Part shown: positions 8,207 to 16,906 of the stretch, one piece after another | How the letters are laid out: each line of letters opens with the position of its first letter | Numbering within the stretch: the first letter of the stretch is position 1 | Assembly: GCF_004354045.1 (NCBI RefSeq) | Contig: NZ_SMRT01000010.1 | Location: forward strand, 1,113 to 65,112 | Direction of reading: 5' to 3' | DNA: 64,000 nucleotides | Source of the DNA: Paenibacillus piri | Lineage (GTDB): Bacteria > Bacillota > Bacilli > Paenibacillales > NBRC-103111 | Program-made: the position numbers and the translations under genes | The notes under the pieces: model-generated | What the model saw: the letters and a program-made list of their open reading frames with translations, nothing else | The model's database searches: none | Told to the model about the DNA's origin: nothing

Positions 8207-8331
8207 TATATCACATTTTCTCTGTCCCTAGTCTTTACTCGATTCCTCAAAACCTTTCAAAAATTTCGTATTTATATTCGTTTCACTTATAATAAAATAG
8301 ATTCCTTTATTTCTTGGCAAGGAGCTTTGCT

Positions 8332-9891
8332 ATGAGTACTATTCCTGCTTTAAACGACGAGCAATGGCTGTACCTGCTTGAGCATGCAGCCAAAGCTTTT
8401 AATGAGGTTACCCTGAACCGGGGGTTTACTTACTTTAAGCAGCAGCGCGTCATATCGCTGGTCATTTCGGAGGATCGCGCGGTTCAAGCGAAGGTGACAG
8501 GCTCGGAGGACTACTCGGTTACGCTAAAATTGAATAAGCTCGCTTCCAGCTCCTGCACTTGTCCGGTTCATACTTCCTGCAAGCATCAGGCGGCGGTTAT
8601 GATGGAGCTTGCCGACCGATGGGGTTACCCGGCTTCACAGATTGTGAATGCCAAGCATCATCTCAAGCGGACCGTTTCGATTTCCTTTTCCAATTCGGTG
8701 CTTAAGCAATTGCCTGAGACAGATGTTTTCGGCTGGCATCAGTTCCTGGACCAATATACATCCCATATTACACCGTCTTATGATCTGGGAGTCTACGCGG
8801 ACGTATTGCGGCATCAGGTGCAAGCAATCCGGAAAGCCGGCATTTCTTTTTCGGAGATGGACCGGATCTATTTCGAGCTGCATCAAGAGTTATTTATACT
8901 GCGAAAAATAAAAGAACACAGCACTCAAGCTACTGTAAGCTACTACACTTCTTTTTCGCTATACCGGCTTTATGATGAAATTCATATCTGGTTGCAGCGG
9001 AAATCAGCCTTACTCGACTTCACCCTCTCTGAAGAGCGTCTTAAGCAAACATTAAGTTATGTAAGACAGCGGATGGCCGAAGAAACCGATCATAAATATT
9101 TGGATTATGGTCTGTATACGGCGATGTGGAAATATTGGATATCTCCTCAGCCCGAGGCCGGCCACTGGGTATCACAGGAGATTAACGACATAGAGAAGCA
9201 ATCAACCGGTTCGATGGCCGCTTCTCTTTCGGCAGCGAAAGCTTACTTGTACCTCCATCAATCCAAAAGCAGAGAAGCATGGGCGGCATTAGAAGCGGGC
9301 GGTACGTTTAATAAAGCGCCGGCGAGTCTGTTTCTTCCTTTCCTGAATCATATTTCCGATTCCAGTAATTGGGATAACCTGGTGGATTGGTTGATAAAAA
9401 CAGCCTCTTTCTTCTATGGCCAGAGACCCAAGGAGCTTCATGCCTATATGGGTTACTGGAAGGAAGCTGTCGAGCATTTGCCTGAAGCTGAAAAACATTT
9501 GTGGGCCGTTCTGGAAGGAATGCTGCCTCACTCTATGCCGTTCATCGAAAATACGCTATACGAACAGCGAAACTGGAAGATGTGGGTGGAAATGCAAATC
9601 CTTCTGGATTATGACCCCCTCTATCATCGGGCCAGCGTTCTGCAGCCGATTGAAAAAGAAGCGCCTGGGCTCCTTCTGCCCTATTACCATCAATACATCG
9701 ACCATTTTGTCGCGCTCAAAAATCGGCATGATTATAAAGTAGCGGTCAAGCTGTTGAAGCGGCTGCAAAAAGTGTACAAAAGGATGAAGCAAGTCGAACG
9801 CTGGGATCGCTTCTTCGCCGGTTTTACGGAGCGGCACAGCCGACTCCGGGCGCTGCAAGAGGAACTGAAGAAAGGAAAGCTGTTGGAATGA
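8332..9891 (+). CDS. ywqB: SWIM zinc-finger protein, YwqB-like
   Basis: A 519-residue protein. Translation should start at 8332, eight bases after AAGGAG; a TTG 18 bases upstream overlaps that site. The SWIM motif lies at about residues 60-80 as CTCPVHTSCKH (CxC...CxH), a zinc-binding DNA or protein interaction fold. The rest is helical and repeat-like, with many W, Y and L residues. The stop overlaps the ATG of the SNF2 gene (ATGA at 9888-9891), so the two are translationally coupled. This matches the ywqB-ywqA arrangement of Bacillus subtilis. The SWIM protein is probably a partner of the helicase; its exact role is unknown. Confidence 0.85.
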   Translation: MSTIPALNDEQWLYLLEHAAKAFNEVTLNRGFTYFKQQRVISLVISEDRAVQAKVTGSEDYSVTLKLNKLASSSCTCPVHTSCKHQAAVMMELADRWGYPASQIVNAKHHLKRTVSISFSNSVLKQLPETDVFGWHQFLDQYTSHITPSYDLGVYADVLRHQVQAIRKAGISFSEMDRIYFELHQELFILRKIKEHSTQATVSYYTSFSLYRLYDEIHIWLQRKSALLDFTLSEERLKQTLSYVRQRMAEETDHKYLDYGLYTAMWKYWISPQPEAGHWVSQEINDIEKQSTGSMAASLSAAKAYLYLHQSKSREAWAALEAGGTFNKAPASLFLPFLNHISDSSNWDNLVDWLIKTASFFYGQRPKELHAYMGYWKEAVEHLPEAEKHLWAVLEGMLPHSMPFIENTLYEQRNWKMWVEMQILLDYDPLYHRASVLQPIEKEAPGLLLPYYHQYIDHFVALKNRHDYKVAVKLLKRLQKVYKRMKQVERWDRFFAGFTERHSRLRALQEELKKGKLLE

Positions 9892-12815
9892 GCATAAAAT
9901 TGTACGATATGACCTTGCATATGATTCTGACCGAGAGCGGGGATGCCTTGCTATGGGGGCTTCAGGACGGAAACGAGGTTCCCGGCGAAAGATTCCGCAA
10001 AATCATGTTCGCTTGGCACGAACCGTCGTACTACGGAACCATGCTGGAGCTGCAGCGGGCCGGGGAGCTGACAGTGACGGTGCTCCCTGCGGAAATGGTG
10101 CTCCCCTTCTTCGCCGAGCCGAATTTCATGGACATTCTCCGATGGGAAGGCGGAGACGAAGCCGTCAAGGAATTGCTTAAGGCGGCGCCCCCCCTGTACG
10201 GAGAAGCCAAAGCAGGCCGTTATTCGCCAAGCTACAGCTCGTTTCGGAACGGAAGACTGCAATGGACATGGGAAGCGGGAAACGAGGAACTGGCAGAGAT
10301 GGATTGGGATAAGCTGAAAAGCCTGGATGCCTCGGGCGAGGAATTATCCGGTTTACGCTCGGCCTTTTCCGCCGCTGTTTCTGCGGAGCATTATGCGGAC
10401 GAAGCCGCCGTGTCCGAGCTTCGGCGGAATTATCCCATGCTGTTTCAAGGATCCCAGGCGGCCGCCGCCTCAATCGATGCGTTAACGGAGGAGGAATGGC
10501 TCGTAGCCCTCGGCTGGAAGCCGGACACGGCTCCTTTTCGCCCGGTATTGCAGCTGCTGGAGCCGGATGAAGAGCAGCACGATTGGCGCCTCCGGCTGGT
10601 GCTGCAGGATAAAAGCGAAGGCTCGGCGCTCGCGCCGGTTCGCCTGACTTCAGACGGGCAGGCATACGGCACCTGGCCCGGCGAATGGAGCCCTATCATC
10701 CGGGAGCGCTCTCCCGGATGGGCAGCAAGGATCGCCGCCGCGCTGCCCGGCGGTCACAGCGGCGGCGACCTCTTCGCGGAGCCGTTAAGCGACGAAGCCG
10801 CTTGGCGGTTCCTGACCGCCGACAGCCGCCAATTGCTGAGCGACGGCTGGAGCGTCATGCTGCCCGGCTGGTGGGAGGCCGCTTCGAAACGGAAGCCGCG
10901 TCTGCGCGCGCAGGTAGCGTCCGGGGCCGGAGGCAGGGGCGAGTCGTTATTCGGGCTCAATTCGCTTGTCGACTTCGACTGGCGGGTTGCCATCGGCGAC
11001 GCCGATCTGAATGAAGCCGAATTCGCCGAGCTGCTCAGCCGCAACGAACGGCTTATCCGCTTTCGCGGGGAGTGGGTTTACCTGGACCCCGCATTACTGG
11101 AGCAGATCCGGAGGCTCATGGCAAGCGTGAACCCGGAAGAAGGCTTGTCCTTGCAGGATGTTCTTCAGCTGCACCTGTTAAGCGAACAGGAGCAAGAGAA
11201 CCCGTCGGGGAATGGGCGTACAGCCGGCGAAGCCGCGGAAGACGAAGAAGAGCAGCTCAAGCTGGAGGTTGAGCTAAACTCGCACCTCCTGGCGCTGCTC
11301 CGTCAGCTCGGACAGCCCTCCGAATTAAAAGAGCTTGCCGTACCGGACGGGCTGCGCGCCGAGCTGCGCGGCTACCAGCGTGAAGGCTTCACTTGGCTGA
11401 GCTTTCTTCGAAGGTTCGGACTTGGCGCCTGTTTGGCCGATGACATGGGACTCGGCAAAACGATTCAATTCATCGCTTATTTACTGCATCACCAGGCACA
11501 ATCCGAGTCCCCCGCCCTGCTCATCTGTCCGACCTCGGTGCTTGGCAACTGGCAGAAGGAGCTTGCCCGCTTCGCTCCCGATCTGAAGGTTTTGCTTCAT
11601 TACGGGAAGGGACGGTTAGACGCCGAGGCGCTTTCCGCTGTTTTGAAAGATACGGACATTGTCATTACTTCTTATACGACTGCGCTGTTGGATCAAGAGA
11701 TGCTGCAGCAAATGTTGTGGAGCTCTCTATGTCTGGACGAAGCCCAGAACATCAAAAACGCGCAAAACAAACAATCGGCCGCCGTCCGCTCCATCCAAGC
11801 GCGGCACCGCATTGCACTGACGGGAACGCCGATTGAGAACCGGTTGTCGGAGCTGTGGTCCATCTACGACTTCCTCAATCCCGGTTACCTGGGGAATCAG
11901 CGCGGGTTCCAGCATCGATTTGCCAATCCTATCGAGAAGCATCATGATGAGGAGCGCACCGTGCAGCTCCAGAAGCTCGTCAAGCCCTTCATGCTGCGCC
12001 GTACCAAGAAGGATCCCGCTATCCAGCTGGATCTGCCGGACAAGCAGGAGATGAAGGTCTATATCAACCTCACCGCCGAGCAAGGAGCATTCTATGAGCA
12101 GGCGGTCAAGGATCTTATGGAGCGGATGAACAAGCTGGAAGGAATTGAGCGAAAAGGAGCCATCCTCGCAGCTCTGACCCAGCTTAAGCAGCTATGCGAT
12201 CACCCTGCGCTGTGGGCGAAGGAAGCCGAGCTATCGGAGGAAGCGCTGCAGTCCGAAGAACAGCGGGAGTCGTTCATCATGAGGTCCGCGAAGCTGGAGC
12301 GGCTTGTTGCGATGGTCGACGAGCTCCGGGACGAGGGAGATTCCTGCCTGATCTTCACCCAGTACGTAGGCATGGGCCGCATGATGGCCGATGTGCTGCG
12401 GACGCATCGGAACGAGCCCGTGCTGTACCTGAACGGCAGTACGCCCAAAGTGGAACGCGATAAGATGATCGACAAGTTCCAAGCGGCAGACGGAGCCGGC
12501 ATTTTTGTCCTTTCGTTGAAAGCCGGCGGAGTCGGCCTTAACTTGACGGCGGCCAACCACGTATTCCATTTCGACCGCTGGTGGAACCCCGCCGTTGAAA
12601 ATCAGGCCACCGACCGCGCCTACCGGATGGGACAAAAGCGCAATGTGCAGGTGCATAAGTTCATCTCCGTCGGTACCCTTGAGGAGAAGATCGACGAGAT
12701 GCTGGAGAGCAAGATGAGCTTGAGCGAGAACGTAATCTCCACCTCGGAAAGCTGGATTACGGAACTGTCCAATGAGGAGCTGCGCGATTTGTTTACGCTT
12801 CGGCAATCTTGGTGA
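9888..12815 (+). CDS. ywqA: SNF2-family DEAD/DEAH helicase, YwqA-like
   Basis: A 975-residue double-stranded-DNA translocase. About 450 N-terminal residues are lineage-specific and include an SNF2-associated region. The ATPase follows, with Walker A DDMGLGKTIQ (about 517), CLDEAQNIKN (about 616) and LTGTPIENRLSELWS (about 645). The C-terminal lobe has GGVGLNLTAANHVFHFDRWW and ENQATDRAYRMGQ (about 878-910). Family members remodel protein-DNA or RNA polymerase complexes. It follows the SWIM gene with a 4-base overlap and ends at a strong terminator. GC content is higher from about 9.9 to 11.3 kb than in the flanks, without other signs of transfer. Confidence 0.93.
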   Translation: MSIKLYDMTLHMILTESGDALLWGLQDGNEVPGERFRKIMFAWHEPSYYGTMLELQRAGELTVTVLPAEMVLPFFAEPNFMDILRWEGGDEAVKELLKAAPPLYGEAKAGRYSPSYSSFRNGRLQWTWEAGNEELAEMDWDKLKSLDASGEELSGLRSAFSAAVSAEHYADEAAVSELRRNYPMLFQGSQAAAASIDALTEEEWLVALGWKPDTAPFRPVLQLLEPDEEQHDWRLRLVLQDKSEGSALAPVRLTSDGQAYGTWPGEWSPIIRERSPGWAARIAAALPGGHSGGDLFAEPLSDEAAWRFLTADSRQLLSDGWSVMLPGWWEAASKRKPRLRAQVASGAGGRGESLFGLNSLVDFDWRVAIGDADLNEAEFAELLSRNERLIRFRGEWVYLDPALLEQIRRLMASVNPEEGLSLQDVLQLHLLSEQEQENPSGNGRTAGEAAEDEEEQLKLEVELNSHLLALLRQLGQPSELKELAVPDGLRAELRGYQREGFTWLSFLRRFGLGACLADDMGLGKTIQFIAYLLHHQAQSESPALLICPTSVLGNWQKELARFAPDLKVLLHYGKGRLDAEALSAVLKDTDIVITSYTTALLDQEMLQQMLWSSLCLDEAQNIKNAQNKQSAAVRSIQARHRIALTGTPIENRLSELWSIYDFLNPGYLGNQRGFQHRFANPIEKHHDEERTVQLQKLVKPFMLRRTKKDPAIQLDLPDKQEMKVYINLTAEQGAFYEQAVKDLMERMNKLEGIERKGAILAALTQLKQLCDHPALWAKEAELSEEALQSEEQRESFIMRSAKLERLVAMVDELRDEGDSCLIFTQYVGMGRMMADVLRTHRNEPVLYLNGSTPKVERDKMIDKFQAADGAGIFVLSLKAGGVGLNLTAANHVFHFDRWWNPAVENQATDRAYRMGQKRNVQVHKFISVGTLEEKIDEMLESKMSLSENVISTSESWITELSNEELRDLFTLRQSW

Positions 12816-12842
12816 TATGCGGCCTCAACCGTTTTCCGCATC

Positions 12843-12875
12843 AAAGGGGCTATTCCCGCATAGGATAGCCCCTTT
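12843..12875. terminator. Convergent terminator after the SNF2 gene
   Basis: AAAGGGGCTAT and ATAGCCCCTTT pair perfectly around an 11-base loop, with A and T tracts at the ends. It lies between the converging SNF2 and SDR genes and should work in both directions. Confidence 0.85.
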
Positions 12876-12884
12876 GTCACCTAT

Positions 12885-13649
12885 TCAAATGGTTTTTCCG
12901 CTGTCGATGACGATGACCTCTCCGTTTACGAAATCCGAAGCGGGAGAAGCAAGATACACGGCCGCCCCAACGTAATCATCCAGCCGACCGATTCTTCCGA
13001 AAGGATGGTTTTTGACTGTCTTTTCTTTTTTATCGGGATTCTCGGCGTAATACGCTGCCGTAAAATTCGTTTCTGTCGCCGTCGGGGCAATCGCATTCAC
13101 ATTGATTTTATATGGGGCCCATTCCAGCGCCAGCCCTTTGACCATATGAATCAAAGCCGCTTTGCTGGCTCCATACACGGAGAAGTTAGCTCCCGCTCTA
13201 ATCCCGCCTGTGGAAGCAATATGAATGATTTTGCCGCGATGCTTATTGATCATTTCCCGTCCAATCGCTTTGCTCAGGTGAAACGCCCCGGTCAGATTGA
13301 CATTCAGCACGTGATTCCATTCCTCCGTCGTCATGTCCAGAAGCGGCTTTCTTACCGTGGCCCCCGTACTGTTTAACAGGATATCAATTTTTCCGAATTC
13401 GCTAATCGTGAGCTCCGCCATGCGTTCTACTTGCGCCGGAGATGTGATGTCGACATGCAGAGGCATTGCGCGTCCGCCCAGCTTCTCAATTTGATGGGCT
13501 TGTTCTTCTGCCGCAACCAGATTGAGGTCGGCTACAACGATGGTTGCCCCGAATTCAGCCATACTTAAAGCGGAAGCTCCCCCGATTCCCCCTCCGCCGC
13601 CGACTACCAGCGCTATTTTGTTTGTTATATCAAACATTTTTTTACTCAT
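12885..13649 (-). CDS. Short-chain dehydrogenase/reductase
   Basis: A 254-residue classical SDR. The NAD(P) site is GGGGGIGG near residue 17, with acidic D near 41 (VVADLN) favouring NAD. The catalytic set is S in IASTGG and YGASK (YxxxK). The C-terminus ends VNGEVIVIDSGKTI, typical of FabG- and gluconate 5-dehydrogenase-like enzymes. It is the last gene of a minus-strand sugar operon, 26 bases after the permease gene, so it probably oxidises or reduces a sugar or sugar acid taken up by that transporter. The substrate is not readable from sequence. Confidence 0.9.
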   Translation of the reverse strand: MSKKMFDITNKIALVVGGGGGIGGASALSMAEFGATIVVADLNLVAAEEQAHQIEKLGGRAMPLHVDITSPAQVERMAELTISEFGKIDILLNSTGATVRKPLLDMTTEEWNHVLNVNLTGAFHLSKAIGREMINKHRGKIIHIASTGGIRAGANFSVYGASKAALIHMVKGLALEWAPYKINVNAIAPTATETNFTAAYYAENPDKKEKTVKNHPFGRIGRLDDYVGAAVYLASPASDFVNGEVIVIDSGKTI

Positions 13650-13675
13650 ATCTACCCCTATTATTCTCCCGACTT

Positions 13676-14512
13676 TTAACCCTTAATTCCTGTCGTAGCA
13701 ATACCTTCAACAAAATACCTTTGTGCAAGGAAAAAAATGATCACAGGCGGTATCAAACAAACGATCGACATGGCCATAAGCTGGTTCCATGCTACATTTC
13801 CTGTAACATCCATCGACATTCTAAGCGCCAAAGAAACAGGGAATTTCTTAACGCTGTTAACATAAATCAGGACGTTTAAGAAATCGTTCCATCGCCAAAC
13901 AAATTGAAATATGGCTATAGAAAATATAGCCGGTGTACACAAGGGCATTATGATTTTCCATAGTATTGTGAAAGAGTTACACCCGTCGATTCTGGCAGAC
14001 TCGTCCAGTTCTTTAGGAATCCCGCGAATAAATTGCAGCATCATAAATACAAAGAAGGAGTACGTGCCAAACAAGGCAGGTATAATAAAGGGATTATATG
14101 TATTCAGCCATCCAAAATTTTTAAATAAAATATACCTCGGTATGATGATTACCTCATTTGGCAGCATCAATGTTGCGATAACCAAAGAAAACATCGTCTT
14201 TTTAAAAGGAAAATGAAATCTTGCAAAACCATAGGCAACAATACAGCTTGATATAATCGTAAATACAACGGTTGGTACAACAAGTTCAAACGTGTTGAGA
14301 AAAAACGTGCTGTACGAATATTGCCCGCTGCCCGCCCAACCCTTGATATAGGAATCTATTGTGAAATTAGAAGGTATAAGACCGACATTTGTGAAAATTT
14401 CATCATTTGATTTGAAGGAAGAAGCTAAAATCCAGAAAAGCGGATAGATCATAATAACCCCTATACCTATTAGCAATAAATAGATTAACCCTCTATTTAA
14501 ATTTTTTGTCAT
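13676..14512 (-). CDS. Carbohydrate ABC transporter permease, MalG type
   Basis: A 278-residue inner-membrane protein with six expected helices. The EAA loop is LDESARIDGCNSFTILWKII followed by PLCTPA, the cytoplasmic site that contacts the ATPase. The C-terminus YFVEGIATTGIKG is the hallmark of MalG/LacG-type CUT1 permeases. The start overlaps the end of the MalF-type gene by 4 bases. No ATPase is encoded locally, so it most likely uses a shared MsmX-like ATPase encoded elsewhere, as many Firmicute CUT1 systems do. Confidence 0.93.
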   Translation of the reverse strand: MTKNLNRGLIYLLLIGIGVIMIYPLFWILASSFKSNDEIFTNVGLIPSNFTIDSYIKGWAGSGQYSYSTFFLNTFELVVPTVVFTIISSCIVAYGFARFHFPFKKTMFSLVIATLMLPNEVIIIPRYILFKNFGWLNTYNPFIIPALFGTYSFFVFMMLQFIRGIPKELDESARIDGCNSFTILWKIIMPLCTPAIFSIAIFQFVWRWNDFLNVLIYVNSVKKFPVSLALRMSMDVTGNVAWNQLMAMSIVCLIPPVIIFFLAQRYFVEGIATTGIKG

Positions 14513-15426
14513 TTTGAATCTTCTCCATCCTCATAAAATGTCCAGTATTTGGAAGACTTGAATATCCCTACTGTAAAAATCAAAATAATGATAAACAGAA
14601 TCCAAGACTGTGATGAGGCATATCCCATTTTTGTAAATTTAAACGCATTCTCATATAGCATTAGCCCATATAAATACGTCGATTCCAACGGGCCTCCATG
14701 GGTAATTACATAGGCTGGTGTAAATTCCTGAAACGCATGTATCATTTGCATAATAAGGTTAAAAAAGACGATAGGTGTAATAAGGGGCAATGTAATTTGA
14801 AAAAACACTCTTACTTTAGAAGCTCCGTCGACTGTTGCAGCTTCATATAGTTCATTCGGTATTTGTTTTAAGCCCGCCAGAAATAATACCATTGACGATC
14901 CGAACTGCCATACTGCCAGCAAACTTATGGTAAACAAAGCTATACCCGGATCGCCCAGCCAATTGATTGCATGAATATGCAGCTTGGAAAGAAATAAATT
15001 TACGAGTCCCGTCGAATTAAACAAAAATCCCCACAAAATCGATATGGCAATACTCCCGCCCAAGATAGAAGGCAAATAGTAGGTTGTTCTGAAAACACTG
15101 ATTAATTTCAACTTCATGTTTAACAACATGGCTATAATTAATGCAAATATCAGTTTACTGGGGACAGACATAAGAACATAAAGAAAGGTTACCTTTAACG
15201 ACTGCAGAAATTTTTGGTCTTCCGTAAACATGTAAATATAGTTATCAAAGCCTACAAACTTCATCGGTTTGAGAATGGAGAAATCTGTAAATGAATAAAC
15301 GAACGACAGGATGAACGGATACAGTTGAAAGACCAGAAAACCGATCAGCCAGGGAGCTACATAAAGCAATCCTATCAAACTTTGCTTCTTTATCCGTTTT
15401 GTTTTCTCTAACGCGGTACTGTTCAT
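14509..15426 (-). CDS. Sugar ABC transporter permease, MalF type
   Basis: A permease of 305 residues when started at the ATG at 15426, which has AGAAGG ten bases upstream; a TTG nine bases earlier is less likely. It has an N-terminal helix (LIGLLYVAPWLIGFLVFQLY), a periplasmic loop and an EAA loop ELYEAATVDGASKVRVFFQI. It pairs with the MalG-type protein encoded next, to form the transmembrane pore. A hairpin separates it from the binding protein gene upstream, which would lower its expression relative to that lipoprotein. Confidence 0.93.
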   Translation of the reverse strand: MNSTALEKTKRIKKQSLIGLLYVAPWLIGFLVFQLYPFILSFVYSFTDFSILKPMKFVGFDNYIYMFTEDQKFLQSLKVTFLYVLMSVPSKLIFALIIAMLLNMKLKLISVFRTTYYLPSILGGSIAISILWGFLFNSTGLVNLFLSKLHIHAINWLGDPGIALFTISLLAVWQFGSSMVLFLAGLKQIPNELYEAATVDGASKVRVFFQITLPLITPIVFFNLIMQMIHAFQEFTPAYVITHGGPLESTYLYGLMLYENAFKFTKMGYASSQSWILFIIILIFTVGIFKSSKYWTFYEDGEDSK

Positions 15427-15465
15427 CGGAATCAACCCTTCTAAACAAATACTTGATAAAAATTA

Positions 15466-15484
15466 GGAGCTGCGGAGCAGCTCC
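15466..15484 (-). terminator. Attenuating hairpin between binding protein and permease genes
   Basis: GGAGCTGC and GCAGCTCC pair around GGA with no strong T tract after it on the minus strand. Such hairpins after binding-protein genes usually protect the upstream mRNA or allow partial read-through. Confidence 0.55.
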
Positions 15485-15507
15485 CGGCCTGAAACAGTCG
15501 AGCTATG

Positions 15508-16824
15508 TTACTTCTTGTTCACTTCTTTTATTTTGCTTGTTACATCTTTTATGAGCCCGTCTGCCGTCTGTTCAGGAGTTAGTTTTTGATAGCCCAGCTT
15601 ATGAACATAATCTTTTAAAATCGTATCGATTTCCGCATTCACACTAAGACTGTTCTCAGGAGTTCCCGCAAAAGGCAGCGCTTGCTCCACCATTTTAGCA
15701 ATATTGGGATTAATGAGCTTTTGCTCCTCGAGCAATTTGGCCGTCGGTTGCACAGCCGGTACCCCGTTCACATCCTTCAAGATTAAAGCGGCTTCCTTGC
15801 TGTTCATGAACCAGCTGATAAACTTTGCCGATTCATCGATATTGGGCGATTTGGAATTTATCGTCAATAACATGGAAGGCGATGTGATAATACCCGGATT
15901 TTTAGCGTCTTTGGCAACAGGGTATCTTGCAACATCCACATCAAATTTCGACGCGGCTTCTATAGAAGGAATCTTGGACGCGGAAGTCGGATATACAGAG
16001 TATGTTCCATTTAACCAGCCCGGAGTTTGATCCGCATAAACACTTTCATACTGAACCGCTTCCGGAAACGGAGGAATCACACCGTTATCAAGCATGTTTT
16101 TAATATAGGTAAACACATCGACAAGGTCTTGTCTTGAAAAACCAAGCGAGCCGTCATCGTTAATAATGTTGTTTCCCGTTTTTTGTTTCAGCTGTGTCTT
16201 TAACAAATAAATATAGTGGTCATTATTTAAAAACATCATGTATTTCGTTTTATCGGCTTGATGCAGCTTCGTACCGGCTGCCATTAATGCATCCCAGTCC
16301 CAGTTATTATTAATATCAATTCCTGCATCAGTAAGCGCCTTTTTATTGTACAGCAACCCCATACCGTTGATGCCGAGAGGAAGACCCAGCAAATATTTTC
16401 CGTCGCCGCCTTGAGCCGCCGCAAATTTCATATCGAGTCCGGACATATCGATTTTATCTTTCATCGTATTCATATCTACAAAAGGCTTGCCGTTAGCAAT
16501 CAGATCCGGCACCCATTTATAGTCAACCGAAACGATATCCGGAGCCGTGCCGCCTGCTAACTGGGCCAGCAGCTTTTGGTAATACTGCGCAAAGGCACCG
16601 TATTCCCCTTCTATTTTCACATTAGGGTTCAGCTTTTGGTATGCGTCAATAGCGGCTAAGATCGCCTTATTCCGGTCATCCGATCCCCACCAGGAATAAC
16701 GCAAAGTAACTTGCTTCGAACCGGCATTATTGTCGGCCTTTTCTTGAGGAGCATCCGGTCTGCCGCATGCTGCAAGCTGTAACAAAATAATAAAAATAAG
16801 TGCAAGTAATAAGGTTTTTTTCAT
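15508..16824 (-). CDS. Sugar ABC transporter substrate-binding lipoprotein
   Basis: A 438-residue extracellular solute-binding protein (family 1). The signal peptide ends in lipobox LQLAACGR, with lipid attachment at the Cys near residue 20. The mature protein has the usual opening TLRYSWWGSDDRNKAILAAI and GTAPDIVSVDYKWVPDLIAN. It sits 24 residues' worth of spacer plus a hairpin ahead of the two permease genes. The ligand is probably a glycan breakdown product made by the GH67-like enzyme encoded just upstream, given the shared operon. Confidence 0.93.
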   Translation of the reverse strand: MKKTLLLALIFIILLQLAACGRPDAPQEKADNNAGSKQVTLRYSWWGSDDRNKAILAAIDAYQKLNPNVKIEGEYGAFAQYYQKLLAQLAGGTAPDIVSVDYKWVPDLIANGKPFVDMNTMKDKIDMSGLDMKFAAAQGGDGKYLLGLPLGINGMGLLYNKKALTDAGIDINNNWDWDALMAAGTKLHQADKTKYMMFLNNDHYIYLLKTQLKQKTGNNIINDDGSLGFSRQDLVDVFTYIKNMLDNGVIPPFPEAVQYESVYADQTPGWLNGTYSVYPTSASKIPSIEAASKFDVDVARYPVAKDAKNPGIITSPSMLLTINSKSPNIDESAKFISWFMNSKEAALILKDVNGVPAVQPTAKLLEEQKLINPNIAKMVEQALPFAGTPENSLSVNAEIDTILKDYVHKLGYQKLTPEQTADGLIKDVTSKIKEVNKK

Positions 16825-16906
16825 CTTTTTTTACCTCCGCTATAAAACAATAATTTGTACTTCCGTTTATACACTTGCAATTTCGTCATACAAGCGGCGC
16901 ATCCTA

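Noticed and set aside
10177..11272. Several open frames in other registers inside the SNF2 gene
   Set aside because: High GC makes long spurious frames; arginine/proline-rich products with no motifs.
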